From the NCBI RefSeq assembly GCF_022374875.2, contig NZ_CP092427.2, forward strand, positions 4,402,001 to 4,466,000: a DNA stretch of 64,000 nt. The letters run 5' to 3'. The position numbers and the translations under genes are program-made. Below are positions 1 to 8,458 of the stretch, one piece after another (position 1 is the stretch's first letter; the number at the start of each line of letters is the position of its first letter). The stretch comes from Mycolicibacterium rufum (GTDB lineage Bacteria; Actinomycetota; Actinomycetes; Mycobacteriales; Mycobacteriaceae). The notes below the pieces were generated by a model that worked only from the letters and a program-made list of their open reading frames with translations, searched no databases and had not been told where the DNA came from.

Positions 1-1388
1 ATCAGGCCGCCGTACATGCTCCACAGCGCGCCGCGGGTGTTGAACCGCTTCCAGTACAGCGAGTAGACGATCGTCGGCAGGTTGGCCGCCGCGGCGACTG
101 CGAACGCGAGCGCGACGAGGAACGCGACGTTCTGCCCGTTGGCCAGGATCCCGAGGCCGATCGCGAACACGCCCAGCACCACCGCGGTGATGCGGGAGAC
201 CCGGACCTGCTCCTCCTCGGTCACCTTGTGCGATTTGAGCACCGACGCGTAGATGTCGTGCGCGAACGACGCCGACGCGGTGATCGTCAGGCCGGCGACG
301 ACCGCGAGGATGGTCGCGAACGCGACGGCCGAGATGACGCCGAGCAGGATCACCCCGCCGAGCTCGAAGGCCAGCAGTGGCGCCGCCGAGTTCACCCCGC
401 CCGCAGCGGACAGGATGCGATCCGGGCCGACCAGGGCGGCCGCGCCGTAGCCCAGCACGAGGGTGAACAGGTAGAAGGCGCCGATCAGTGCGATCGCCCA
501 GACCACGCTGCGGCGCGCCTCCTTGGCGGTCGGCACGGTGTAGAAGCGCATCAGCACGTGCGGCAGGCCCGCGGTGCCCAGCACCAACGCCAGCGCCAGC
601 GAGATGAAGTTGATCTGCGAGGTGAGCGAGCCGCCGTACTGCGCGCCGGGGGCGAGGACGTCGCGCTTGGCGACCCCCTCGGTGGTGGCGCCGCTGATCG
701 CGGACTGCGCGGAGCCGAGGATCTCGGAGAAGTTGAGCCCGAACTTGGCGAGCACCATCACGGTCATGAAGCCGGCGCCGACGATCAACAGCACGGCCTT
801 GATGATCTGCACCCAGGTGGTGCCCTTCATGCCGCCCACCAGGACGTAGACGATCATCAGCACCCCGACGACGGCGATGACCACCGACTGGCCGGTGCGA
901 CTCTTGATGTCGAGCAGCAGCGCCACCAACCCGCCGGCGCCGGCCATCTGGGCCAGCAGGTAGAACAGCGACACCGTCAACGTGTTGGTGGCCGCCGCCA
1001 GCCGCACCGGCCGCTGCTTGAGCCGGAAGCTCAGCACGTCGGCCATCGTGAACTTGCCGGTGTTGCGCAGCAATTCGGCGACCAGCAGCAGCGCCACCAG
1101 CCAGGCCACCAGGAAGCCGATCGAGTACAGGAACCCGTCGTACCCGTACACCGCGATGGCGCCGGCGATGCCGAGGAAGCTGGCCGCCGACAGGTAGTCA
1201 CCGGCGATCGCGATCCCGTTCTGCGGGCCGGAGAACCCGCGCCCGCCGGTGAAGAACTCGTCGGCGGTCGCGTTGCGCTTGCTGGCCCGGATCACCACGA
1301 TCATCGTGACGACGACGAACAGGCTGAAGATGCCGATGTTGGCGATCGGGTTGCCGATCGTCGCGGACTGCGCCATGAGCGTGGTCAT
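1..1388 (-). CDS. Cation/acetate-type solute symporter (ActP/MctC-like), 3' end cut by the window
   Basis: Membrane protein of the sodium:solute symporter (SSS) family, likely importing acetate, pyruvate or propionate with a cation. Translation from ATG 1388 gives 462 visible codons; the family usually has about 540 residues, so the C-terminus lies beyond the left edge. There are many hydrophobic helices, and the family motif GDYLSAASFLG lies near residues 63-73. The start overlaps the stop of the upstream DUF485 gene in an ATGA, so the two are translationally coupled, the usual yjcH-actP arrangement. Family assignment is firm; the exact substrate is inferred. Confidence 0.85.
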   Translation of the reverse strand, partial: MTTLMAQSATIGNPIANIGIFSLFVVVTMIVVIRASKRNATADEFFTGGRGFSGPQNGIAIAGDYLSAASFLGIAGAIAVYGYDGFLYSIGFLVAWLVALLLVAELLRNTGKFTMADVLSFRLKQRPVRLAAATNTLTVSLFYLLAQMAGAGGLVALLLDIKSRTGQSVVIAVVGVLMIVYVLVGGMKGTTWVQIIKAVLLIVGAGFMTVMVLAKFGLNFSEILGSAQSAISGATTEGVAKRDVLAPGAQYGGSLTSQINFISLALALVLGTAGLPHVLMRFYTVPTAKEARRSVVWAIALIGAFYLFTLVLGYGAAALVGPDRILSAAGGVNSAAPLLAFELGGVILLGVISAVAFATILAVVAGLTITASASFAHDIYASVLKSHKVTEEEQVRVSRITAVVLGVFAIGLGILANGQNVAFLVALAFAVAAAANLPTIVYSLYWKRFNTRGALWSMYGGL

Positions 1389-1735
1389 TTCAGCTCACCT
1401 TCCAGCTCGGAGCGGATGGCTTCGGCGCGCGGGTCGAGCTCGCGGTTGGCGAAGCGCACGTACAGACCGGTGATCAGGAACGTCGACAGGAACTGGCCCA
1501 GCCCGATGAGCAGGCCGATGTTGATGTCGCCCCACACCCGGGTGCCCATGAAGTCGTGGGCGAAGGCGCCCAGCGCGACGTAGACGCCGTACCAGACGAG
1601 GAAGATCGCCGTCATCGGGAAGACGAAGCGGCGCAACCGGCTTCGCAGCTCCTGGAACTCGGGGCTGGCCTGGACTTCGACGTAGCGGGCGCCGGGGATG
1701 GCGTCCGGTCGGATCGGAAGGTCGGTCTCGGACAC
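1385..1735 (-). CDS. DUF485 (YjcH-like) small inner-membrane protein
   Basis: A 116-residue protein with an Arg-rich N-terminal segment (RSRLRRFVFP) and two hydrophobic helices (about residues 38-58 and 72-94). This is the typical DUF485 layout. DUF485 genes habitually precede actP-type symporters, as here (ATGA overlap). The role is unproven; it is presumed to be an accessory to the symporter. A Crp/GlxR-like palindrome lies about 50 bp upstream of the start. Confidence 0.85.
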   Translation of the reverse strand: MSETDLPIRPDAIPGARYVEVQASPEFQELRSRLRRFVFPMTAIFLVWYGVYVALGAFAHDFMGTRVWGDINIGLLIGLGQFLSTFLITGLYVRFANRELDPRAEAIRSELEGELK

Positions 1736-1784
1736 GGTGGTGCGCTCCTGACTGCTGTGAACCGGCTGTGCCCAGGACGCTAGT

Positions 1785-1800
1785 TGAGATGTGGGTCACA
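1785..1800. promoter_or_regulatory. Candidate Crp/GlxR-type operator upstream of DUF485-actP
   Basis: On the plus strand TGAGA-N6-TCACA (minus strand TGTGA-N6-TCTCA) matches 9 of 10 positions of the TGTGA-N6-TCACA cAMP-receptor-protein consensus known from mycobacteria and corynebacteria. It lies 50-65 bp upstream of the DUF485 start. Regulation by Crp is an inference. Confidence 0.45.
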
Positions 1801-1876
1801 GAAACAGGCATAATTCGGGGCAGACGACGAGGTCGGGCGGCTGTGCGGTGAGCGGTCGGTCGACGGCGACGAGCGG

Positions 1877-3619
1877 CTAGCCCCTCGGCACGCGTTCGAC
1901 CACCATGCCCAGGTTCTCCGGCAGATGCATCCGCGCGAACGTCTGCGCCACGTCGGCGGGCACGGTCGCGCGGGTGAGACGGCTGACGACGATCATCGTC
2001 GCGAACGCCACCGGCACGCTGATGGCCGCCGGGTATCCGATCAGCACGGCGGGCCAGCCCCCGGCCACGGCGTCGTCGACACCGCCGACGACGGCGACCG
2101 TCACCGCCACCCCGGACAGCAACCCGCCGATCGCCAGCCCGCACGCGGCCCCGACCGCGGTGAGACCGCGCCACCAGATACCGAGCACCAGCAGCGGGCA
2201 CAGCGTCGACGCCGCCACGGCGAACGCCAGCCCCACACTGCGGGAGAGCTCCAGACCTCCGGAAGCGGCCAGCGCCAACGGGATCGGGAGGACACCGCCG
2301 ATGAGCGCGGCGACCCGGAAGTCGCGCACCCGGCCGCCCAGCACGTCGGTGGCCAGCGCACCGGCGAAGCTGACCAGCAGACCCGACGACGTCGCGAGGA
2401 ACGCCGCGATCGCCCCCGCGGCCACCAGGGCGGCGAGCAGCTGCCCGGCCGCCCCGCCGATGGCCGATCCGGGGGCCAGCAGCACGGCGGCGTCGGCCGC
2501 GCCGGTGATGAGCAACTGCGGCACGTACAGCCGCGAGAACACGCCGAGCAGTGTGGGGAACAGATAGAACAGCGACAGCAGTGCGATCACCGCGAGCGCG
2601 GTGCGCCGGGCCGCCCGGCCGTCGGGGTTGGTGTAGAAGCGCACCAGCACATGCGGCAGGCCCATGGTGCCCAGGAACGTCGCGACCATGATCGAGACCA
2701 CCTGATACAGCGGGTGATCCCCGCCCAGCCCGCCGCCCGAGGCGATCCAGTCCCGCCCGGTTCCCGGCGCGCCGGCCACCACGGGTGTGGCGGCGCCGGA
2801 CGCCAGTCTCAGCGTGCTGCCCGCGCTCAGCGTGTGCTCGCCCGGCGGGCCGATCGGGGCGTCGTCGACGGCGCGGCCGTCGAGCGTGCCGGTGACCGTG
2901 ATGCCGGCGGGTGCGGCGACCTGGACGACGACGTCGGTGTCGATCGCGACGGTCGTGGCCTGCTGCACGGTCGGGGGCAGCGGGCCGCCGAGTTCGCCGC
3001 CACGATCGGTGAGGAACAGCCCTGCCAGCGCGAGTGCGGGGATGGCCACGGCGGTCAGCTTCAGCCAGTACTGGAACGCCTGCACGAAGGTGATCGAGCG
3101 CATGCCGCCGGCGACGACGTTGGTCAGCACGATCGCACCGACGGCCAACGGGCCTAGCCACACCGGGGTGCCGAGCAGGGTCTTGAGCGTCAGACCCGCG
3201 CCCTGGTACTGCGGTACCAGATAGAAGATGCAGATGACAACGACGACGAGCATCGCGATCTTGCGCAGCCGCGGCGAGCCGAGCCGGAACTCGGCGAAGT
3301 CGGGAACGGTGTAGGCCCCGGAGCGGCGCAGCGGCGCGGCGACGAACAGCAGCAGCCCGAGATAGCCGGCGGTGAACCCGACCGGATACCACAGGGCGTC
3401 GGCGCCGTACTTGGCGATCAGCCCGGCCACCCCGAGAAACGAAGCGGCCGAGAGGTATTCGCCGGAGATCGCCGCGGCGTTCCACTGCGACCCGACGGTG
3501 CGGGACGCGACCAGGAAGTCGGAGGTGGTGCGCGAGAACCGCAGCCCGTAGGCGCCGATCGCGATCGTGGCCAAGGCCGCGGCCAGCAGCGCGGCGGCGG
3601 TCAGCGGTGAGCCGGTCAC
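1877..3619 (-). CDS. Second SSS-family solute symporter with extracytoplasmic insert
   Basis: A 580-residue symporter of the same family as the gene to its left. The SGEYLSAASFLG motif is near residues 46-57 and there are at least a dozen hydrophobic helices. Start: GTG 3619 overlaps the upstream stop in GTGA; the open frame extends upstream but only as low-quality Arg-rich sequence. A polar, beta-rich stretch of roughly 85 residues (from about residue 200; ITVTGTLDGRAVDD is inside it) interrupts the helices and probably forms an external loop, as in other actinobacterial acetate symporters. The substrate is probably a short carboxylate. Confidence 0.85.
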   Translation of the reverse strand: MTGSPLTAAALLAAALATIAIGAYGLRFSRTTSDFLVASRTVGSQWNAAAISGEYLSAASFLGVAGLIAKYGADALWYPVGFTAGYLGLLLFVAAPLRRSGAYTVPDFAEFRLGSPRLRKIAMLVVVVICIFYLVPQYQGAGLTLKTLLGTPVWLGPLAVGAIVLTNVVAGGMRSITFVQAFQYWLKLTAVAIPALALAGLFLTDRGGELGGPLPPTVQQATTVAIDTDVVVQVAAPAGITVTGTLDGRAVDDAPIGPPGEHTLSAGSTLRLASGAATPVVAGAPGTGRDWIASGGGLGGDHPLYQVVSIMVATFLGTMGLPHVLVRFYTNPDGRAARRTALAVIALLSLFYLFPTLLGVFSRLYVPQLLITGAADAAVLLAPGSAIGGAAGQLLAALVAAGAIAAFLATSSGLLVSFAGALATDVLGGRVRDFRVAALIGGVLPIPLALAASGGLELSRSVGLAFAVAASTLCPLLVLGIWWRGLTAVGAACGLAIGGLLSGVAVTVAVVGGVDDAVAGGWPAVLIGYPAAISVPVAFATMIVVSRLTRATVPADVAQTFARMHLPENLGMVVERVPRG

Positions 3620-3984
3620 GGCTCGGAGTCGACCACGCCGACGAAGTCGCGCTCGCCCTGCTCGGCGAGACGCACATACGCCCACCCGATGCCGTACAGC
3701 AGCGGATACACCAGCCCGGCCAGCACCAGCCAGTTCAGCCGGACGCCGAACACGGTCACCGCGCCCAGCGCCGGGAACAGCGCATTGAGCACCGGGATGG
3801 CCCCGACCAGACACACCACCACCGCGCCCAGGCGCAGCGCCAGCCCCAGCTGCGTGCGCACCAGCCCGCGCACCAGCGCGTCCCCCACCTGCGTCTGCTC
3901 CTGCACCTCGACGCGGGTGCGCACCATCCGGGCGCCGCGGCGGTGCGCGAGCACCACCCGTTGTCGTTGCGGCCGTTCAGTCAT
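3616..3984 (-). CDS. Small two-helix membrane protein, symporter partner
   Basis: A 122-residue protein with a basic N-terminus and two hydrophobic stretches (about residues 50-70 and 80-105), topologically like DUF485 but diverged. It overlaps the regulator gene upstream by 8 bp and the symporter downstream by 4 bp, so it is part of a tightly coupled kinase-regulator-small protein-symporter operon. Function is inferred only from this context and from the parallel DUF485-symporter pair next door. Confidence 0.75.
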   Translation of the reverse strand: MTERPQRQRVVLAHRRGARMVRTRVEVQEQTQVGDALVRGLVRTQLGLALRLGAVVVCLVGAIPVLNALFPALGAVTVFGVRLNWLVLAGLVYPLLYGIGWAYVRLAEQGERDFVGVVDSEP

Positions 3985-4765
3985 CGGCGCCTCCGGCGGG
4001 TCGCAGGCTGCGCATCGGGGTGCGCACCACGCGGTCGCGCAGTTCCCGGGCCTGCCGACGGCTGACCGGGAGCTCGATGCCGGGCGACGCCCCGTTGGCC
4101 CGCAGCCGGACCAGCACGGCCCCGTCGATGGTGCGCAGTCCCGTCACGAAGCGCAACGCGACCAGATACGAGCGGTGGACCCGCTGGAAACCGTGGTCGC
4201 GCCAACGGTTTTCCAATGTGCTGAGCGGTATCCGCACGAGATGGGCCCCCGAGGCGGAGTGCAGCCGGGCATAGTCGCCCTCGGCCTCCACCCAGCCGAT
4301 GCTGTCGCGGGGCACCAGATGGGTGATGCCGCCGAGTTCGGCAGGGATCACGTCGGAGTCGGCGTCGTCGCGGTCGGCGACCGGCTCGTCGGCCGGTCGG
4401 GCCGAGGTGACGCGGCGGACCGCCTCGTCGAGCCGGTCCTCGCGGATCGGTTTGAGCAGATAGTCGACGGCGCCGACGTCAAACGCGGCGACGGCCTTGT
4501 CGTCGTGGGCGGTGACGAACACGATCGCCGGCCGCTGCGCGTAATGCGCCAGCACCCCAGCGAGTTCGATGCCCGACAAACCGGGCATGTTGATGTCGAG
4601 GAACACGGCGTCGATGCGGCGCTGATTGAGTTCGCGCAGCGCTGACGTCGCGTCGCCGGCGCGGAACACCTCGCCGATGCAGGGATGCTTGCCGAGCAGA
4701 TACGCCAGCTCGTCGAGTGCGGGCACCTCGTCGTCGACGGCGAGCACCGTGAGCGGCCTGGTCAT
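3977..4765 (-). CDS. LytR/AlgR-type response regulator (REC-LytTR)
   Basis: A 262-residue DNA-binding response regulator. The receiver domain spans about residues 5-120, with acidic pair D11-D12, phospho-acceptor D57 in FLDINMPG, T85 and K105. The C-terminal LytTR domain (about 155-255) carries the typical GDYARLHS and VHRSYLVAL elements. I chose ATG 4765, 7 bases after the kinase stop; an upstream start would duplicate the end of the kinase gene. It forms a two-component pair with that kinase and probably controls one or both symporters, by analogy with BtsSR/YpdAB control of pyruvate transporters in enterobacteria. Confidence 0.9.
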   Translation of the reverse strand: MTRPLTVLAVDDEVPALDELAYLLGKHPCIGEVFRAGDATSALRELNQRRIDAVFLDINMPGLSGIELAGVLAHYAQRPAIVFVTAHDDKAVAAFDVGAVDYLLKPIREDRLDEAVRRVTSARPADEPVADRDDADSDVIPAELGGITHLVPRDSIGWVEAEGDYARLHSASGAHLVRIPLSTLENRWRDHGFQRVHRSYLVALRFVTGLRTIDGAVLVRLRANGASPGIELPVSRRQARELRDRVVRTPMRSLRPAGGADD

Positions 4766-4772
4766 TTTCTCG

Positions 4773-5984
4773 TCACTGTCTGCCCACTCCGAACGCCCCT
4801 CCGTCGGCTCGCACACCCGACCGGAACTTCGGCACGCGCATGATCACCTTGGTGCCGGCGCCGATCGCTGTCTCGACCACCAGACCGTAATCGTTGCCGA
4901 AGGCCGCCCGCAGGCGATGGTCGACATTCGTCAGCCCGACGTGCGCGCCGTCGGCGCTCTCGGCGAGGGCGTCGGAGGGTCCCGCGCGCAATGCGTCGGG
5001 ATCCATCCCGACGCCGTCGTCCTCGACGGTGATGACGCAATCGGAGCCCTCGTCTCGGGCGACGAGCTCGATCGCGCCGCTGCCGCGCCCGGCGAAGCCG
5101 TGCCGAACGGCGTTCTCCACCAACGGTTGTAGCGCCAGGAAGGGGACCACCACGCCGAGCACCTCGGGGGCCACCTGCAGCGTCACCGTCAGTGCGCTGC
5201 CGAAGCGGGCGCGCTCGAGGGTGAGGTAGCGGTCGATGTTGCGCAGTTCCTCGGCCAGCGTGGTGTACGGGCCGGCCGCGCGGAAGGAGTACCGGGTGAA
5301 GTCGGCGAATTCGAGGATCAGCTCCCGTGCGCGGTCGGGGTCGGTCCGCACGAACGAGGCGATGGTGTTGAGCGCGTTGTAGATGAAGTGCGGGCTGATC
5401 TGGGCGCGCAGCGCCAGCACCTCGGCCCGGTCCAGCCGCGCGCGCGAGGCGTCGAGTTCGGCGAGTTCGATCTGGCTCGCCGCGTAGCGCGCCACCTCGC
5501 CGACCGCGCCGAGCATGCCGGGGCCGGGGGAGTGCGTCGCCACCACGACCAGCACGCCGAGTCGGTCACCGGCGTCGGTCAGCAGCGGCTGGGCGACCAC
5601 GGCGGTCGTCGCCGCGTGCGTCATCACCCGCCTCTCCGCCGACAGCGATTCGTGGGCCGCGCCGTCGCTCGCGACGATCACGTCGGGGTGCCAGACGGCG
5701 GCGTCGTCGGGATCCCGGGCCAGCAGGTTCGCGTCGCCGTCGAACAGCGCGAGTCCGTCGGTGCCGGTCAGTCCGCGCAGGAACGGCGCCGCCGTGCCGG
5801 CCGAGGAGGCGGTCAGGCCCTGCCGCAGCGCGCGGGCGGCCAACGATGCGGTGTGCAGCGCGGTGTGCACGGCGCGCTCGGTGGGGGTGGCCACCACCCG
5901 CCGGGTGCGCACCGCCAGCACCACCGCGGCGACGGCGACGACGATCAGCGCGGCGGTGAGGGCGATCGCGAGCTGGCCCGACAT
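4773..5984 (-). CDS. LytS-family sensor histidine kinase
   Basis: A 403-residue kinase. There is one N-terminal membrane helix (about residues 5-25), a GAF-like sensor region (about 55-175), then the His_kinase motif SPHFIYNALNTI with His199, the N-box LVENAVRHG (N292) and G-box DGVGMD (324-329). Start ATG 5984 is preceded by GAGGAG about 8 bases upstream. It lacks the multi-helix 5TM domain of classical LytS, so the ligand is probably sensed by the cytoplasmic GAF-like domain. It is the first gene of the kinase-regulator-small protein-symporter operon. Confidence 0.9.
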   Translation of the reverse strand: MSGQLAIALTAALIVVAVAAVVLAVRTRRVVATPTERAVHTALHTASLAARALRQGLTASSAGTAAPFLRGLTGTDGLALFDGDANLLARDPDDAAVWHPDVIVASDGAAHESLSAERRVMTHAATTAVVAQPLLTDAGDRLGVLVVVATHSPGPGMLGAVGEVARYAASQIELAELDASRARLDRAEVLALRAQISPHFIYNALNTIASFVRTDPDRARELILEFADFTRYSFRAAGPYTTLAEELRNIDRYLTLERARFGSALTVTLQVAPEVLGVVVPFLALQPLVENAVRHGFAGRGSGAIELVARDEGSDCVITVEDDGVGMDPDALRAGPSDALAESADGAHVGLTNVDHRLRAAFGNDYGLVVETAIGAGTKVIMRVPKFRSGVRADGGAFGVGRQ

Positions 5985-6069
5985 CGATTCATGCTCCTCG
6001 CGTGCTGGTGGGCCCACTGTAGACCGGTGGAGTCGCGACACTGCCGTCAGTTCGCGGGACCGCGCACGC

Positions 6070-6510
6070 TCACGGAGTTCGCTGTCGCTTGGCGCGCTGC
6101 CGAACCTCCTTCACCGCAGCCCAATTGACCGTCGGCCGGGCCAGTCCGCGCCTGTCGAGATATTTCTGCGCCGACGTGCCGGTGCCTCGCAGAAACGCCA
6201 CTATCTGGAGCCTCGACGGCGGCATGAAACTCTCACTCACGAATACCCACTCGTCGTCGCGCCGTTCGAGGCGCCCCCTGACGTGTGTCGAATCCAGACG
6301 CCACAACTTCTCGTCGTGCGAATGGCACAGGAGATTGGCCGGGCTCTCGGCAACGCGCGACCGATCGGGCATCTTCACGTACAACTCGCCGCTCCCGGCG
6401 TCGTAGTGGCGGGTCGGGACGCGCACACTGGTCGGGTAGCCGTCAGCGTCGAGAGCGGTCAGGACCGCCTCCGGAAACCTGCTCAGCCGCTTGGCCGCCT
6501 CAGCCCACAC
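6070..6510 (-). CDS. Pyridoxamine-phosphate-oxidase-like split-barrel protein, second of a pair
   Basis: A 146-residue protein with a flavin split-barrel pattern: ALDADGYPTSVRVP near residues 19-32 and a beta-rich middle. It starts at GTG 6510 inside the last codons of the preceding gene (11-bp overlap, GTGTGGGCTGA), so translation is coupled. The C-terminal tail is basic. The cofactor could be FMN or F420; the substrate is unknown. With its neighbour it resembles a tandem or split two-domain PPOX protein. Confidence 0.7.
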   Translation of the reverse strand: MWAEAAKRLSRFPEAVLTALDADGYPTSVRVPTRHYDAGSGELYVKMPDRSRVAESPANLLCHSHDEKLWRLDSTHVRGRLERRDDEWVFVSESFMPPSRLQIVAFLRGTGTSAQKYLDRRGLARPTVNWAAVKEVRQRAKRQRTP

Positions 6511-7006
6511 GGCGCACCTCGTTCAGAGCGAGTTCTTCAGGCTGTGAGGTGAAGTCGCGCGTCGGCCAGTACAACGCACGACGGGGCGTCACGTAGATGA
6601 GAATGCGCATGTAATACGACCACCACAGCCGTCGGCCCAGCGGGGTGCTCCACAACGCGCCTGCCGGCTGCCGGGTGAACAGCGTCTGGGCCAGAGAGGC
6701 CAGCTCCGGTTCTGAGGAGACGTCGCTGACGATGCGATCGTCGGCGGTGGCGTCGCCCTGGATCAGCACGGCTCCCGGCTTGGCGATACCGCTGCCCGTC
6801 GGCTCCGAGAACAGCATGGCCACCCTGGGGTTGCGCCGGATGTTGTACGCCTTCTGGGGAAGTCCGATGCTGGTAGCGGTCAGGAATCGCCCGTCATCGA
6901 GGAGCCGGGGACTGACGGGCCAGGTCTGCGGCGAACCGTCGCGCGCGATCGTGGTGAACTCGCACGTGAAGTAGTTGTCGATGATGTCGATGGCCGCCGA
7001 CGCCAC
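6500..7006 (-). CDS. PPOX-class FMN/F420-binding split-barrel protein
   Basis: A 168-residue protein with typical PPOX features: TTIARDGSPQTWPVSPRLLDDG (about residues 18-39) and NIRRNPRVAMLFSEPTGSG (about 56-74). Start GTG 7006 (VASAAIDIIDNYF). It is divergent from the methyltransferase at 7106. A shorter, broken relative of its N-terminus lies on the same strand at 8175-8283, so the region has undergone duplication and decay. Likely redox chemistry on a small molecule; substrate unknown. Confidence 0.75.
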   Translation of the reverse strand: MASAAIDIIDNYFTCEFTTIARDGSPQTWPVSPRLLDDGRFLTATSIGLPQKAYNIRRNPRVAMLFSEPTGSGIAKPGAVLIQGDATADDRIVSDVSSEPELASLAQTLFTRQPAGALWSTPLGRRLWWSYYMRILIYVTPRRALYWPTRDFTSQPEELALNEVRRVG

Positions 7007-7105
7007 AGCAGCAGAGTACGTCAGCCGTGGTCCGCGGTCACCCAGTTCGCCCCGAACGGACGCCGATCGGTCTAGCGTTGAGGCAGGTGGACAGAGGAGC
7101 CGGCG

Positions 7106-8158
7106 ATGACCTCTACCGAAGACAAACTCAATGCATTTCTGGGCAAGGCGATCGGGGATCTCGCCGCATCGGTGAGCGCGGTGCTGATGTTGATCGGCGA
7201 CGAGCTCGGCCTGTACCGGGCGCTCGCCGGGCGTCGCTGCTCAGCAGAGGAACTGGCCCGCATGACGGGTACGAATCCGCGCTACATCCGGGAGTGGCTC
7301 GCGAACCAGGCCGCAGGCGGCTACGTCGAATACGACGACGCCGACGATGTCTATTACCTGACCGCGGAGCAGGAACTCTGCCTCGCAGATCCGTCGGGAC
7401 CGGTCGATCTCGCGGGGGCCTACCAGATCGTCCAGGACCTGTTCCATGTCCGGGACAGGGCGGTCGAGAACTTCCGTACCGGCGACGGGATGGAATGGGG
7501 TGAGCATCACCGGTGCCTGTTCTACGGGACCGAGCGGTTCTTCCGAGCGGGCTACAACGCGAATCTGATTTCGTCGTGGCTACCGGCGCTCGACGGCGTC
7601 GTCGACAAGCTCGAAGCCGGCGGCAGGGCCGCCGACGTGGGCTGCGGTCACGGCGCGAGCACAATCCTGATGGCACAGGCATTTCCGAGTTCGCACTTCG
7701 TCGGCATCGACTATCACTCCGAGTCGATCGACATCGCACGCGGGCGCGCTTCGGAAGCCGGAGTGCACAACGCGAGCTTCGAATTCGCCGATGCCACGTC
7801 GTATCGGGGCGACGATTACGACCTCATCGCTTTCTTCGACTGTCTGCACGACATGGCGGATCCGTCGGGCGCGGCGCGGCACGCCCGGCAGGCACTCAAA
7901 CTTGACGGGCATTGCCTGCTCGTCGAACCGTTCGCCGGTGACAGCGTCGCGGAGAATCTGAACCCGGTCGGCCGACTGTTCTACGGTGCGTCATCGCTGA
8001 TCTGTGTTCCGGTGTCGCTCGCCCGGCACGGGCCGGCCCTGGGTGCCCAGGCGGGGGAACGGCGGCTGAGGGAGGTCATGGTCGACGACGGCGGGTTCAC
8101 CCGGTTCCGGCGGGCGACGCAGACGCCGTTCAATCTGATCTTCGAGGCCCGGCCCTAA
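7106..8158 (+). CDS. SAM-dependent methyltransferase with N-terminal winged helix
   Basis: A 350-residue class I methyltransferase. The N-terminal part (about 25-90) is a winged-helix dimerisation region (ELARMTGTNPRYIREWL). The Rossmann core begins with the SAM-binding motif ADVGCGHGAST near residues 175-185, followed by an acidic VGIDYHSESID strand end. The architecture resembles the Rv2258c group of mycobacterial methyltransferases. ATG 7106 has GAGGA 8 bases upstream. The acceptor substrate cannot be read from the sequence. The gene is single, between flavin-barrel genes and an apparent pseudogene. Confidence 0.85.
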   Translation: MTSTEDKLNAFLGKAIGDLAASVSAVLMLIGDELGLYRALAGRRCSAEELARMTGTNPRYIREWLANQAAGGYVEYDDADDVYYLTAEQELCLADPSGPVDLAGAYQIVQDLFHVRDRAVENFRTGDGMEWGEHHRCLFYGTERFFRAGYNANLISSWLPALDGVVDKLEAGGRAADVGCGHGASTILMAQAFPSSHFVGIDYHSESIDIARGRASEAGVHNASFEFADATSYRGDDYDLIAFFDCLHDMADPSGAARHARQALKLDGHCLLVEPFAGDSVAENLNPVGRLFYGASSLICVPVSLARHGPALGAQAGERRLREVMVDDGGFTRFRRATQTPFNLIFEARP

Positions 8159-8174
8159 ACATGATGACCCAGGC

Positions 8175-8283
8175 TCGCGAGGCCGGCCGTCGTCGAGCGA
8201 CCGCGGAGTCACGAGCCAGGTCTGCGGCGAACCGTCGCGCGCCGCCACGGCGAATTCGCACGTGACGTCGTTCTCGACATCAG
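8175..8283 (-). pseudogene. Fragment of a PPOX-family flavoprotein gene
   Basis: Read on the minus strand this stretch encodes TCEFAVAARDGSPQTW followed by a PRSLDDGR motif. It aligns residue for residue with the N-terminal part of the intact PPOX gene at 6500-7006 (TCEFTTIARDGSPQTW, PRLLDDGR). There is no start codon in place and the homology stops abruptly after about 35 codons, so this is a remnant of a duplicated gene left beside the methyltransferase. Confidence 0.75.
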
Positions 8284-8296
8284 CCGGGGCTGCTGG

Positions 8297-8458
8297 TCAT
8301 GCGGGCAGGTCCAGCTCCTCCAGGTAGGCGACGACGGCCCCCAACGCGGCGTGCGTGCCGCCGTCGACCCGTTCGCCGCCCATGACCCGGATCATCGGGG
8401 AGTCGACGATCCGCGCCAGGTCCGCCAACGAGACCCTTTGATCGTCGTCCTGGCTCAT
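8297..8458 (-). CDS. Small unknown protein, 53 residues, second gene of a micro-operon
   Basis: Encodes an acidic 53-residue protein beginning MSQDDDQRVSLADLARIV and ending LEELDLPA. A strong ribosome site GGAGGTG precedes ATG 8458 by 5 bases. The start overlaps the stop of an upstream reading frame (8455-8757) in an ATGA, which argues for a real, co-translated gene even though it is short. No motif is recognised; the middle is Gly/Val rich (IRVMGGERVDGGTHAAL). Confidence 0.6.
   Translation of the reverse strand: MSQDDDQRVSLADLARIVDSPMIRVMGGERVDGGTHAALGAVVAYLEELDLPA

Noticed and set aside
228..1583. Long plus-strand open frame opposite the actP gene
   Set aside because: Arg/Gln/His/Asp-rich composition with no motif; it is the antisense shadow of a clear symporter gene in GC-rich DNA.
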